Source of the DNA: Microbacterium sp. SORGH_AS_0969
GTDB taxonomy: Bacteria > Actinomycetota > Actinomycetes > Actinomycetales > Microbacteriaceae
Assembly (NCBI RefSeq): GCF_030818255.1
Contig: NZ_JAUTAG010000001.1
Location: 62,001 to 126,000 of the forward strand
Direction: 5' to 3'
DNA: 64,000 nucleotides
Both the position numbers and the translations under genes were made by a program. The notes beneath the pieces were generated by a model. It was not told the DNA's origin and made no database searches. It saw only the letters and a program-made list of their open reading frames with translations. Each line of letters begins with the position of its first letter. The stretch's first letter is position 1. Shown one piece after another: positions 55,228 to 62,973 of the stretch.

Positions 55228-56088
55228 TCAGAGCAGGAAGACGGATGCCGCCGACGGATTGTGCGCGTGCACGAGCACGCCGAAGACCACGGCGTCGAAG
55301 AGCAGGTGCACCGTCACGACGTACCAGAGCGAGCGGGTCTTCAGGAACAGGAAGCCCTGGACGATCGCGAAGGGCACGGTGAGCAGCGGTCCCCACGCCT
55401 GGTAGCCGAGCTCCCACAGGAACGAGACGAACACGATCGCCTGCAGGAGGTTCGCTGTCAGGTCGGGGAAGTGCCGGCGCAGCAGCACGAACACGGTGCA
55501 GATGAAGAAGAGCTCGTCCCAGATGCCGACCGCGCCGACCCCCACGAACAGGCGCGCGATGAGGTCGGGGGTGTCCACGACGGGCCAGTTCATGTAGACG
55601 CCCGAGGTGATGAAGTAGAACGGCAGGATCAGATACCCCAGCACGATCACCCCGGCGAGCCACACCCACTGCCACCACGTCCACCGGCCGCCGCCGCGCC
55701 AGGGGAAGCGGATCGCATAGTCGCGGTAGACGAAACGCGAAACGACGTAGGGAACGACCACCGCGCCGCCCAGGGCGAGGGTGAACCGCACGAAGGCGGC
55801 GTTGTCGAGCTCGGCGTGCAACGGGATCAGGCTGACGATGAACTGCCCGATCGCCACGAGCGACACGTCGCGGGCGATGCTGGGCTCTTCGCTCCGGGCG
55901 AGGGCGACCCCGTTGCGGCGGTCGACGAGGACCGCGGATGCCACGGCGAGAGCCAGCAGCAACCACCCGAGCCACACGATCTGGACGACGAACAACACCG
56001 GGGCGGCGAGGCACACCAACAGCGCCGGGAGGAGCTTCGGCGTCCAGGTGGAACGCTCGCGCACCGGCACCGCGGTGTGCGCGGTCAC
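55228..56088 (-). CDS. CPBP-like membrane protein (Abi/CAAX protease family), degenerate motifs
   Basis: The 286-residue protein has about eight membrane helices. The region corresponding to motif 1 of CPBP proteases (EExxxR) reads GIWDELFFICTVFVLL; motif 3 is HLLFDAVVF. The expected FxxxH motif 2 reads FLWELGYQ, without histidine. The metal site is therefore incomplete and protease activity uncertain. Start: GTG overlapping the trmB stop (GTGA). It may be a non-peptidase member with another role in the membrane. Confidence 0.7.
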   Translation of the reverse strand: MTAHTAVPVRERSTWTPKLLPALLVCLAAPVLFVVQIVWLGWLLLALAVASAVLVDRRNGVALARSEEPSIARDVSLVAIGQFIVSLIPLHAELDNAAFVRFTLALGGAVVVPYVVSRFVYRDYAIRFPWRGGGRWTWWQWVWLAGVIVLGYLILPFYFITSGVYMNWPVVDTPDLIARLFVGVGAVGIWDELFFICTVFVLLRRHFPDLTANLLQAIVFVSFLWELGYQAWGPLLTVPFAIVQGFLFLKTRSLWYVVTVHLLFDAVVFGVLVHAHNPSAASVFLL

Positions 56089-56840
56089 GGGGAGACCCGT
56101 GTATAGGTCAGGTCGCGGATGTCGCGGCCGACCCGGAGCCCCTTGCGCTCGAAGGCGGTGAGCAGCCGGCCGTCGAAACGCTCGGCCCACTCCCCCGTGA
56201 ACGCCCGCTCGAAGCCGTCGGCCTCGTCGAGGACGTCGCGCATCTGGTCGGCGTAGTCCTGCCAGTCGGTGGCGAGGCGCAGGGTTCCGCCCGGGCGGAT
56301 CGCCTGAGCGGCGATGCGCGTGAACTCCGGGGCGACGAGCCGGCGCTTGGTGTGCTTGTTCTTGTGCCACGGGTCGGGGAAGAAGACCCAGAGCTCGTCG
56401 ACGGATGCCGCGGGCAGCATATGCTCCAGCACCTCGGGGGCATTGGCCTCGACGAGGCGGAGATTCTTCACGCCCTCGCGGTCGGCGTCGAGCATGGTGC
56501 GCGCGAGGCCCGCCGTGAACACCTCGACCGCGAGGAAGTTGGTCTCGGGGTCGCTGGCTGCGGCCGAAACGATCTGGTGGCCTTGCCCCGAGCCGATCTC
56601 GACGACGAGGCGGGCCGAGCGCCCGTAGACCTGCGCGAGGTCGACAGTCGCACCGGCCTTGACGCTCGTCGCCGCCGCGGCGCGCTCCACGGGCAGCAGG
56701 TAGAACGGCGAGAGCTCGGCCCACGCGCGGTCCTGCGCCTCGGACATGCGGCCGCTTCGACGCACGAACGACACCGGCTTGTCGCGGAACACGGGCGCGG
56801 CATCCATGGCATCCGGGTTATCCGCCGCGTGAGGGGTCAT
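56085..56840 (-). CDS. trmB: tRNA (guanine-N7-)-methyltransferase
   Basis: The 251-residue SAM-dependent enzyme makes m7G46 in tRNA. It contains VVEIGSGQGHQIVSAA (SAM binding) and WVFFPDPWHKNKHTKRRL, the TrmB signature with the catalytic Asp. The first 22 residues are not conserved in my recollection; the ATG at 56838-56840 lies in an arm of a large inverted repeat (56829-56887) with no ribosome binding site, so the true start may be an internal ATG such as that at 56805-56807. Coupled to the CPBP-like gene. Confidence 0.9.
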   Translation of the reverse strand: MTPHAADNPDAMDAAPVFRDKPVSFVRRSGRMSEAQDRAWAELSPFYLLPVERAAAATSVKAGATVDLAQVYGRSARLVVEIGSGQGHQIVSAAASDPETNFLAVEVFTAGLARTMLDADREGVKNLRLVEANAPEVLEHMLPAASVDELWVFFPDPWHKNKHTKRRLVAPEFTRIAAQAIRPGGTLRLATDWQDYADQMRDVLDEADGFERAFTGEWAERFDGRLLTAFERKGLRVGRDIRDLTYTRVSP

Positions 56841-56887
56841 TTTCTGTCGCTCGAGCGACGCGGAAGCGACAGATTCTGACCCCTCAC
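56829..56887. repeat. Imperfect inverted repeat at the trmB start
   Basis: GTGAGGGGTCATTTTCTGTC followed by GCT at 56829-56851 is repeated inverted at 56865-56887 with three mismatches, separated by 13 bases. The trmB ATG is the CAT in the left arm. It could be a mobile or REP-like sequence that has become the 5' end of trmB, or an operator. Confidence 0.75.
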
Positions 56888-56911
56888 GCGAGAGGGCACG
56901 CTTGCGGCCGC

Positions 56912-57745
56912 TCACGGGACGGTCACGAAATCGATGAGCTCCTCGACGCGGCCGAGCAGGGCCGGTTCGAGGTCGCGGAACGTGGTCACTCTCGACAGGA
57001 TGTGCTGCCAGGCGCGGGCGAGGTCGGCCTGCTCTTCCGCGGGCCAGCCGAGGGCGCGGCACACGCCGACCTTCCACTCGATCGAGCGGGGGACCTCGGG
57101 CCAAGCGGCGATCCCCAGGGCACGGGGCGTGACGCACTGCCACACGTCGACGAAGGGGTGACCGACGATGCGTACGTGGGCGCCGTGGCGGCCGCGTGCG
57201 ATCTTCTCGGCGATGCGCGACTCCTTGGAGCCCGCGACGAGGTGATCGACGAGCACGCCGTAGCGTCGCTCGGCGGTCGGGGGCTCGGCATCCAGGGTCT
57301 GTTCGAGCAGGTCGACGCCCTCGAGATACTCGACGACGACGCCCTCGGCGCGCAGGTCGGCGCCCCAGACCTTCTCGACGAGCTCGGCGTCGTGCTTGCC
57401 CTCGACGAAGATGCGGCTCGCGCGCGCCGTGCGGGCGCGCTGGTCGTCGACGGCGAAGGACCCGGATGCCGTGCGTGTACGACCCTTCGCGGCGGCGGCC
57501 GGGCCGGTCAGCACGACCGGCTTGCCGTCGACGAGGAAGCCTCCGCCGAGGGGGAAGAGCCTGCGCTTGCCGAAGCGGTCCTCGAGCTCGACGTTCATGC
57601 CCTCGACCCGGGTCACGGCGCCCACGTAATCCGTGCCGGCGACCTCGACCACCAGATCGACGGATGCCGCCACCCGGGCGGGCTTCACTCGTCCGGCGTC
57701 GCGCCAGCCGCGGGCGAGCACATCGGTGCCGTAGCGGTCGTCCAT
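56912..57745 (-). CDS. DUF3097 family protein
   Basis: The 277-residue protein starts MDDRYGTDVLARGWRD and has an SH3-like beta domain (VDLVVEVAGTDYVGAVTRVE, with FGKRRLFPLGGGFLVDGKPV), then a Toprim-like region with IFVEGKHDAELVEKVWG and VVVEYLEGVDLLE; the glutamate and aspartates in EGKHD and EG-D resemble metal-binding residues of Toprim nucleases. DUF3097 is common in actinobacteria and has no proven role. GGAGG is upstream of the ATG and TAGGCT about 20 bases further is a possible -10. Confidence 0.85.
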   Translation of the reverse strand: MDDRYGTDVLARGWRDAGRVKPARVAASVDLVVEVAGTDYVGAVTRVEGMNVELEDRFGKRRLFPLGGGFLVDGKPVVLTGPAAAAKGRTRTASGSFAVDDQRARTARASRIFVEGKHDAELVEKVWGADLRAEGVVVEYLEGVDLLEQTLDAEPPTAERRYGVLVDHLVAGSKESRIAEKIARGRHGAHVRIVGHPFVDVWQCVTPRALGIAAWPEVPRSIEWKVGVCRALGWPAEEQADLARAWQHILSRVTTFRDLEPALLGRVEELIDFVTVP

Positions 57746-57868
57746 TCCTACCTCCGAGCGTCCGAGCCTATGCGGCGCTCCTGTGCGCTGAGAGCGGACG
57801 CGCCGCTCCTACCCCCGTGTCGGAGGTCGTTTATAGAGTGGACGGGTCCGGCAGCCGAAGGGGGAGGC

Positions 57869-59890
57869 ATGCGAAAGCCCAGTGCCGCGAAAGCGACGGT
57901 GGCTCTGCTCGTGCTGATCGCCGGGGTGCTCGGGTGGCCGCTGTCCGCCGCGGCCGTTCCGCCGCCGTCACTGGGTTCGAGCTTCGTCCTCGACCAGGCC
58001 GACGTCCTCACCAACGCGCAAGAGGCCGAGGTGCAGTCGCGACTCGTGCGGCTCACCGACGACACCGGCTTCGACATGTGGGTCGCGTACGTCGACGAGT
58101 TCACGCAGCCCGAGGCGGCCGCGGACTGGGCCAACGAGACGGCCAACCGCAACAACCTCGGTCCGCACCAGTACCTTCTCGCCGTCTCGGTCGGCGGCCG
58201 CGCCTACTACCTGTCGGGCGACGTCGACGACGGTGCCCTCACGTCGACGCAGCTGGCCGACATCGAGCAGGACCTCGTCCAGCCCGCCCTCTCGAACGGT
58301 GACTGGGCCGGGGCGGCGATCACGGCCGCGGACGGGCTCACGGCCGCCGAGCGCGCCGCTCCCGCACCCGCCCCGCCGACGCCCGCCGGGAGCGGGCCCG
58401 ACATCGGCCTCATCGCGCTCCTCGTCGTGCTCGTGCTGGCGATCGGCGGCGGCCTGCTGTGGTTCGGGCTGCGCCGTCGGCGCGCGGCATCCGGGGGCTC
58501 GTCGACGCGCGAGGAAGACATCGACGATCTCGCGAAGCGGGCGGGGTCGGCGCTCGTCGCCACCGATGACGCGATCAAGAACAGCGAGCAAGAACTCGGG
58601 TTCGCCCGCGCGCAGTTCGGCGACGAGGCCGCGGCCCCGTTCGTCGAGGTCCTCGCGCAAGCGAAGGCCGACCTCGACCGTGCCTTCACGATCTCGCAGC
58701 AGCTCGACGACGAGACGCCGGAAAGTCCCGAACAGCGCCGCGCGGGGTACACCGAGATCCTCCGCCTGTGCGCGTCGGCCGATGAGGCCCTGGATGCCAA
58801 GGCGACGGCGTTCGAAGAGCTTCGCGCTCTCGAGGCCGAGGCCCCGGAGGCCCTGGCGCGCGTGCAGGAGCAGCACGCCGCGGCTGCGGCCGCGCTCCCC
58901 GGCGCCGAGGCCGAGCTCGCGCGACTACGCCGGCGATATGCCGACACCGCTCTCGCCCCCGTCGCCGACAACCCGGCGCAGGCGCGCGCACGGCTGGACC
59001 TCGCCGCGCAACAGATCGCCGCGGCCTCGAGCGCTCTCGCCGCGGGTGAGAAAGGCGATGCGGCCGTCGCTCTGCGCGCGAGCCAAGCCGCCGTGAGTCA
59101 GGCCGAGACGCTCGAGAAGGCCGTGTCGACGCTGGCCGCCGACCTGGCGACCGCTGAGCGGCGGTGCGCCGACCTCTCGGCCGAGATCGACGGCGACATC
59201 GCCGCCGCGGGCGCTCTCCCCGACCCTGACGGCCGGATCGCGGGAGCCGTGGCGGCCGCGACGGCGCAACGCAACGCGGCACGCGCCTCGCTCGGCGGGG
59301 AGCGCTCGGACCCTCTCGGAGCACTCGGCACGCTCGAGAAGGCCAACGCGACCATCGATGCGGTCCTCGCCGAAGCGCGCGACGCGGCCGAGCGCCAGCG
59401 TCGCGCCGCCTCACAGCTCGACAGCACCCTCGTGCAAGCGCGCGCTCAGGTGTCGTCGACCGAGAGCTTCATCGCCGCGCGGCGAGGAGCCGTCGGGCCC
59501 ACGGCCCGGACGCGTCTGGCCGAAGCCGGTGCCGCCCTCGTGCAGGCCGAGCAGTTGCGCGCGAGCGATCCGGTGACGGCGCTATCGCTCGCTCAGCGCG
59601 CGGTCCAGCTCTCCGGCGAGGCCGGATCGCTCGCCCAGAACGACGTGGGCGGTTTCAGCGGCGGCTCCGGTGGCGGACCTGATGTGCTCGGCGCGATCCT
59701 GGGCGGGATCGCGGTGAACTCGCTGCTCGGCGGGGGCGGTTCGCGCTCGCGCGGCGGCTTCGGCGGTGGTTTCGGTGGGAGCGTGCGCTCCGGCGGCTCC
59801 CGGTCGCGCTCCGGCGGTGGCGGCATGCGTTCGGGCGGGTCGCGGAGCAGTGGCGGCGGCCGGTCGCGTCGCGGAGGCGGGCGCTTCTGA
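57869..59890 (+). CDS. TPM-domain membrane protein with long coiled coil and Gly/Arg/Ser tail
   Basis: The 673-residue protein has a signal peptide (about 1-29, ending SAAAVPPP), a TPM domain (about 38-155, SFVLDQADVLTNAQEAEVQ; family of YgcG/Psb32 phosphatase-like proteins), one membrane helix (IGLIALLVVLVLAIGGGLLW, about 178-197), then 390 residues of Ala/Glu-rich coiled coil inside the cell, and a low-complexity tail rich in GGSRSR, RSGGSRS and GGRSRRGGG. GGGGGAGG precedes the ATG, and TATAGAGT upstream is a possible -10. PspA follows directly, so a membrane-stress role is inferred. Confidence 0.88.
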   Translation: MRKPSAAKATVALLVLIAGVLGWPLSAAAVPPPSLGSSFVLDQADVLTNAQEAEVQSRLVRLTDDTGFDMWVAYVDEFTQPEAAADWANETANRNNLGPHQYLLAVSVGGRAYYLSGDVDDGALTSTQLADIEQDLVQPALSNGDWAGAAITAADGLTAAERAAPAPAPPTPAGSGPDIGLIALLVVLVLAIGGGLLWFGLRRRRAASGGSSTREEDIDDLAKRAGSALVATDDAIKNSEQELGFARAQFGDEAAAPFVEVLAQAKADLDRAFTISQQLDDETPESPEQRRAGYTEILRLCASADEALDAKATAFEELRALEAEAPEALARVQEQHAAAAAALPGAEAELARLRRRYADTALAPVADNPAQARARLDLAAQQIAAASSALAAGEKGDAAVALRASQAAVSQAETLEKAVSTLAADLATAERRCADLSAEIDGDIAAAGALPDPDGRIAGAVAAATAQRNAARASLGGERSDPLGALGTLEKANATIDAVLAEARDAAERQRRAASQLDSTLVQARAQVSSTESFIAARRGAVGPTARTRLAEAGAALVQAEQLRASDPVTALSLAQRAVQLSGEAGSLAQNDVGGFSGGSGGGPDVLGAILGGIAVNSLLGGGGSRSRGGFGGGFGGSVRSGGSRSRSGGGGMRSGGSRSSGGGRSRRGGGRF

Positions 59891-59981
59891 GCCACCGCCG
59901 CAAGCCGATCCCGGCCGTCACAGAAAATTCGTAGCATTCGACACCAGACTCGACATCGTCGCCCTAGGAAGGAACCCCCGC

Positions 59982-60737
59982 ATGGCCAAGCAGTCCATCT
60001 TCGGTCGCATGACCACCCTCGTCCGCGCGAACATCAACGCGCTCCTCGACCAGGCCGAGGACCCGCAGAAGATGCTGGATCAGCTCGTCCGCGACTACTC
60101 CAACTCGATCGCCGACGCCGAATCGGCGATCGCCGAGACCATCGGCAACCTGCGCCTCCTCGAGCGCGACCACCAGGAAGACCGCCAGGCCGCCGCGGAG
60201 TGGGGCAACAAGGCCCTCGCCGCGAGCCGCAAGGGCGACGAGCTCCGCGCGTCGGGCAACATCGCCGAGGCCGACAAGTTCGACAACCTCGCCAAGATCG
60301 CTCTCCAGCGTCAGATCACCGCCGAGGGCGAGGCCAAGGCCGCCGAGCCGACCATCGCCGCGCAGACCGAGGTCGTCGACAAGCTCAAAGACGGTCTCAA
60401 CGGCATGAAGACCAAGCTCGAGCAGCTCAAGGCCAAGCGCAACGAGCTCACGGCACGGGCGAAGGTCGCCGAGGCGCAGAACAAGGTGCACGACGCGGTC
60501 CGCTCGATCGACGTCCTCGACCCGACGAGCGAGCTCGGCCGCTTCGAAGACAAGATCCGCCGTCAGGAGGCCCTGGCCGCCGGAAAGCAGGAGCTGGCCG
60601 CTTCGAGCATCGACGCGCAGTTCAACGCTCTGGAGGACGTGGGCGAGCTCACCGAGGTCGAGGCACGCCTCGCCGCCCTCAAGGTCGGCGGCCCCCAGCG
60701 CGCCGCGATCGACGCCCCGAGCCCCGACCAGGTCTGA
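59982..60737 (+). CDS. pspA: PspA/IM30-family protein
   Basis: The 251-residue protein is nearly all helix and coiled coil. It begins MAKQSIFGRMTTLVRANINA, an amphipathic membrane-binding helix, and contains ALLDQAEDPQKMLDQLVRDY, the family signature. ESCRT-III-like PspA oligomers stabilise damaged membranes. AGGAAGGAA lies upstream of the ATG. The pair with the TPM coiled-coil protein suggests a shared membrane-maintenance role. A strong hairpin follows. Confidence 0.93.
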   Translation: MAKQSIFGRMTTLVRANINALLDQAEDPQKMLDQLVRDYSNSIADAESAIAETIGNLRLLERDHQEDRQAAAEWGNKALAASRKGDELRASGNIAEADKFDNLAKIALQRQITAEGEAKAAEPTIAAQTEVVDKLKDGLNGMKTKLEQLKAKRNELTARAKVAEAQNKVHDAVRSIDVLDPTSELGRFEDKIRRQEALAAGKQELAASSIDAQFNALEDVGELTEVEARLAALKVGGPQRAAIDAPSPDQV

Positions 60738-60743
60738 TCCGTT

Positions 60744-60785
60744 CCGAGAGTGCATCGCCCGGCCCGCCGGGCGGTGCACTCTCGG
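60744..60785 (+). terminator. Terminator after pspA
   Basis: CCGAGAGTGCATCGCCCGG pairs with its near-complement (19 base pairs, one G-T pair, 4-base loop); TCTCTTCC follows. It lies only 20 bases ahead of the arginase-family start. Confidence 0.85.
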
Positions 60786-60803
60786 TCTCTTCCGGAGGTA
60801 CCC

Positions 60804-61616
60804 ATGGCGCGTTTCATCGTCGCTCCCCAGTGGCAGGGATCTTCCTCGTCTCGGGCGATGCAGCTCATCGACGGGGCCGAGGCGATCGCGGGCGACCTGC
60901 CGCGCGCCTCCACCACGGTGCTCGACGCCGTACCCGAGGCCGGCGACGCCCAGGGCACCCCCGTGCATCGGCTCAGCGCCCTGATGCGGATGCGCGAGCG
61001 GATCGAAGACGCCGTCCGCGCGAGTGCCGATCCCGCGATCGTCGTCGGCGGCGACTGCGGCGTGGCCCTCGGCGCGGTCTCCCCCGTCGCGGGCGACGAC
61101 CTCGCCGTGGTCTGGATCGACGCGCACGCCGACCTGAACACCCCCACCTCCTCCCCCAGCGGCGCCTTCCACGGGATGGTCCTACGCGCGATCGCCGGAG
61201 AGGGCGACGACCTCCACCGCCTCGAGCCCGGAATCTCGCCGACCCGGATCGTTCTCGCGGGAACTCGGGCTCTGGATGCCGAGGAGCAGCGCTTCATCGA
61301 CGAGCACGGCATCCGTGTCATCGCGCCGGACGCTCTCGCCGACCCCGAGGTGCTGGCCGACGCGGTGCAGGCGACCGGAGCCTCCCGTGTGTACGTGCAC
61401 GTCGACCTCGACGTGCTCGACCCGGCGGAGATGACCGGCGTCGCCCTGCCCGAGCCCTTCGGCGCGCGCACGACCGACGTCGTGGCATCCCTTCGTCTTC
61501 TGCGAGAGCGGGTGCCTCTCGCGGGGGCCACGCTCACCGAGTTCTCGCCGTCGTCGCCCGCGGCCGCCGTCGACGACCTGGGGACGATCCTCCGGCTCAT
61601 CGGGGCCTTGGCGTGA
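60804..61616 (+). CDS. Arginase/agmatinase family enzyme
   Basis: The 270-residue ureohydrolase has metal-binding motifs GGDCGVALG, VWIDAHADLNTP and VHVDLDVLDPAE, so a binuclear Mn site is expected. The family covers arginase, agmatinase and formimidoylglutamase; the substrate-binding loop does not decide between them here. GGAGG lies seven bases before the ATG. The gene overlaps the following one by four bases (GTGA). Confidence 0.88.
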   Translation: MARFIVAPQWQGSSSSRAMQLIDGAEAIAGDLPRASTTVLDAVPEAGDAQGTPVHRLSALMRMRERIEDAVRASADPAIVVGGDCGVALGAVSPVAGDDLAVVWIDAHADLNTPTSSPSGAFHGMVLRAIAGEGDDLHRLEPGISPTRIVLAGTRALDAEEQRFIDEHGIRVIAPDALADPEVLADAVQATGASRVYVHVDLDVLDPAEMTGVALPEPFGARTTDVVASLRLLRERVPLAGATLTEFSPSSPAAAVDDLGTILRLIGALA

Positions 61617-62068
61617 GCCGGATCCCGAGGCCGCCGGTCGGATGGCGTGAGCGCGCCGACCGGGCTGTCGCGCGGGGGCGCTTCTGGGACCGCTTCATTC
61701 CCGGCTTCCTGCTCGACTCCCCCGTCAGCCGCGTCGGGTACTGGTACGGCTGCACCGTCGGATGGGTGTGGGGATCCCTCTGGAGCACCGGTCGCGTCGA
61801 GAAGCGACACGGCCTGTGGGTGTTCCGCGGGCTGCCCTCGTGGGCGTATCCCCGCGGCGGCGTCTGCGTCGGCGGGTGCTTCCTCACCGGCGACGCCCGC
61901 CCGACCGACACCGTGCTCGGCCACGAGGCCGTGCACAAACGCCAGTGGCAGCGCTACGGCTTCCTCATGCCGGTCCTTTACGCCCTCGCCGGCCGCGACC
62001 CCTTGCGCAACCGCTTCGAGATCGAGGCGGGGCTGGCCGAGGGCAACTACCTGCCGCGCGGCAGCTGA
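61613..62068 (+). CDS. Small protein with HEXXH-type motif, coupled to the arginase-family gene
   Basis: The 151-residue product has two short hydrophobic aromatic segments (YWYGCTVGWVWGSLW, GVCVGGCFLTGD) and the sequence LGHEAVHKRQWQRYG, an HEXXH metal-binding pattern, followed 29 residues later by RFEIEAGLAEG with a candidate third ligand. That resembles a gluzincin-type arrangement, but I cannot name a family. The start GTG overlaps the preceding stop codon (GTGA), so it is translated with the ureohydrolase. Cysteines at GC and GVCVGGC might bind another metal. Confidence 0.7.
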   Translation: MSRIPRPPVGWRERADRAVARGRFWDRFIPGFLLDSPVSRVGYWYGCTVGWVWGSLWSTGRVEKRHGLWVFRGLPSWAYPRGGVCVGGCFLTGDARPTDTVLGHEAVHKRQWQRYGFLMPVLYALAGRDPLRNRFEIEAGLAEGNYLPRGS

Positions 62069-62163
62069 GCGGCGCGGTCTCGCGGCGGCGCGGTGTCGGT
62101 GCCGCCTCGTTCCCCGCCGCCCCGGCGCTCCGCGCGCCGGCGCACGGCACCGCCGCCGAACGC

Positions 62164-62230
62164 GCATAAACGCCATCCGCTCACAGAAACACGAGCACAG
62201 CGCGTTTATGCGCGCGGATCGCGTTTATGC
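62164..62230. repeat. 67-base hairpin element, copy B
   Basis: Ends GCATAAACGC and GCGTTTATGC, 7-base loop AGCACAG. The inner arms pair with about five mismatches, and the right arm contains a second GCGTTTATGCG, so alternative pairings are possible. It differs from copy C by one base in 67. Confidence 0.85.
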
Positions 62231-62316
62231 CGTACCGAAAGCGCGCACGCGCCGGCGCTCCGGGGCCCAGCGCTCCGCGGGCCCGCGCACGCCGTGCGAC
62301 GCGACGCCGTGCACGC

Positions 62317-62383
62317 GCATAAACGCCATCCACTCACAGAAACACGAGCACAGCGCGTTTATGCGCGCGGATCGCGTTTATGC
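62317..62383. repeat. 67-base hairpin element, copy C
   Basis: Identical to copy B except one base (CCACTCAC for CCGCTCAC). It lies 50 bases from the end of the SIP-domain gene. Confidence 0.85.
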
Positions 62384-62432
62384 AGCCCCGAACGGGCGCA
62401 CACGCACCAGTCGCGCGTTGGCGAGACGATCC

Positions 62433-62897
62433 TCAGCGCGCGGTCGCGAGACCGAAGCGCTCGGGCGTGTGGATCGACTGCGCATCGACGCCGTGGCGGG
62501 CGACGAGCTCGTCCACGATCTCGGCCGTGCCGAGGTATCCGCCCAGCAGGAAGATGCGGGTGTCGTCGTCGTCGCAGCACAGCATCTCGCCGGCCCAGCC
62601 CGAGACCGCGCGGACGAGCGCCTCGCCCGCGGCGCAGCAGCGGCCGGTCCCCGGCGCGCCACCGCGGCGGGAACGATCGAGCCAGGTCAGGGTCATGCGC
62701 GCGGGAGCCGCGATCCGGCCGATCCACGACGCGTCGGGGACCTCGACGAACACGCGCCCCGTCGAGCAGATCGGCAGCGTCGCCAGCAGGGCCTCGAGCT
62801 CGGCGAGAGAGGTCTCGTCGGCGGTCACGAGGTGCTGCACACGGGTGTGCCGCGACGCACGGCAGGCGGCGTCGTTGTGCTCGGAAGAAAGGGACAT
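62433..62897 (-). CDS. Stand-alone SIP-domain protein (siderophore-interacting family C-terminal domain)
   Basis: The 154-residue protein matches the NAD(P)H-binding C-terminal half of ViuB/SIP ferric-siderophore reductases: HLVTADETSLAELEALLATL, RVFVEVPDASW, MTLTWLDR, and FLLGGYLGTAEIVDELVA. The N-terminal flavin-binding half is absent, so it cannot be a complete reductase alone. A DtxR/IdeR-type iron box over the promoter supports an iron-linked role. Cysteines in GRCCAAGE and EMLCCDDDD are conspicuous. Start: ATG at 62895-62897. Confidence 0.82.
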   Translation of the reverse strand: MSLSSEHNDAACRASRHTRVQHLVTADETSLAELEALLATLPICSTGRVFVEVPDASWIGRIAAPARMTLTWLDRSRRGGAPGTGRCCAAGEALVRAVSGWAGEMLCCDDDDTRIFLLGGYLGTAEIVDELVARHGVDAQSIHTPERFGLATAR

Positions 62898-62906
62898 GAT
62901 GCCCCC

Positions 62907-62939
62907 ACTATACCCGCGAAGAAGGGTTGCCTAACCTGA
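62907..62939 (-). promoter_or_regulatory. Promoter with DtxR/IdeR-type iron box ahead of the SIP-domain gene
   Basis: On the minus strand TATAGT (62907-62912) is a good -10, and GTTAGG (62930-62935) lies 17 bases upstream as -35. That -35 is embedded in TCAGGTTAGGCAACCCTTC (62921-62939), which matches the 19-base IdeR/DtxR consensus TTAGGTTAGGCTAACCTAA at 14 positions. Iron-bound repressor would block the polymerase. The expected start of transcription is only a few bases before the ATG. Confidence 0.7.
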
Positions 62940-62973
62940 GTTCCCGCTTTGTATCGCGACGTCGAGCAATCGC

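Larger units (their letters stand above)
62069..62432. other. GC-rich intergenic region with two hairpin elements
   Basis: The gap between two converging genes holds no supportable gene. It contains 67-base hairpin copies B and C, 153 bases apart, each preceded by related GC-rich sequence (CGGCGCTCCGCG and GCGCACG pieces), so a segment of about 150 bases seems to have been duplicated. Confidence 0.7.
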
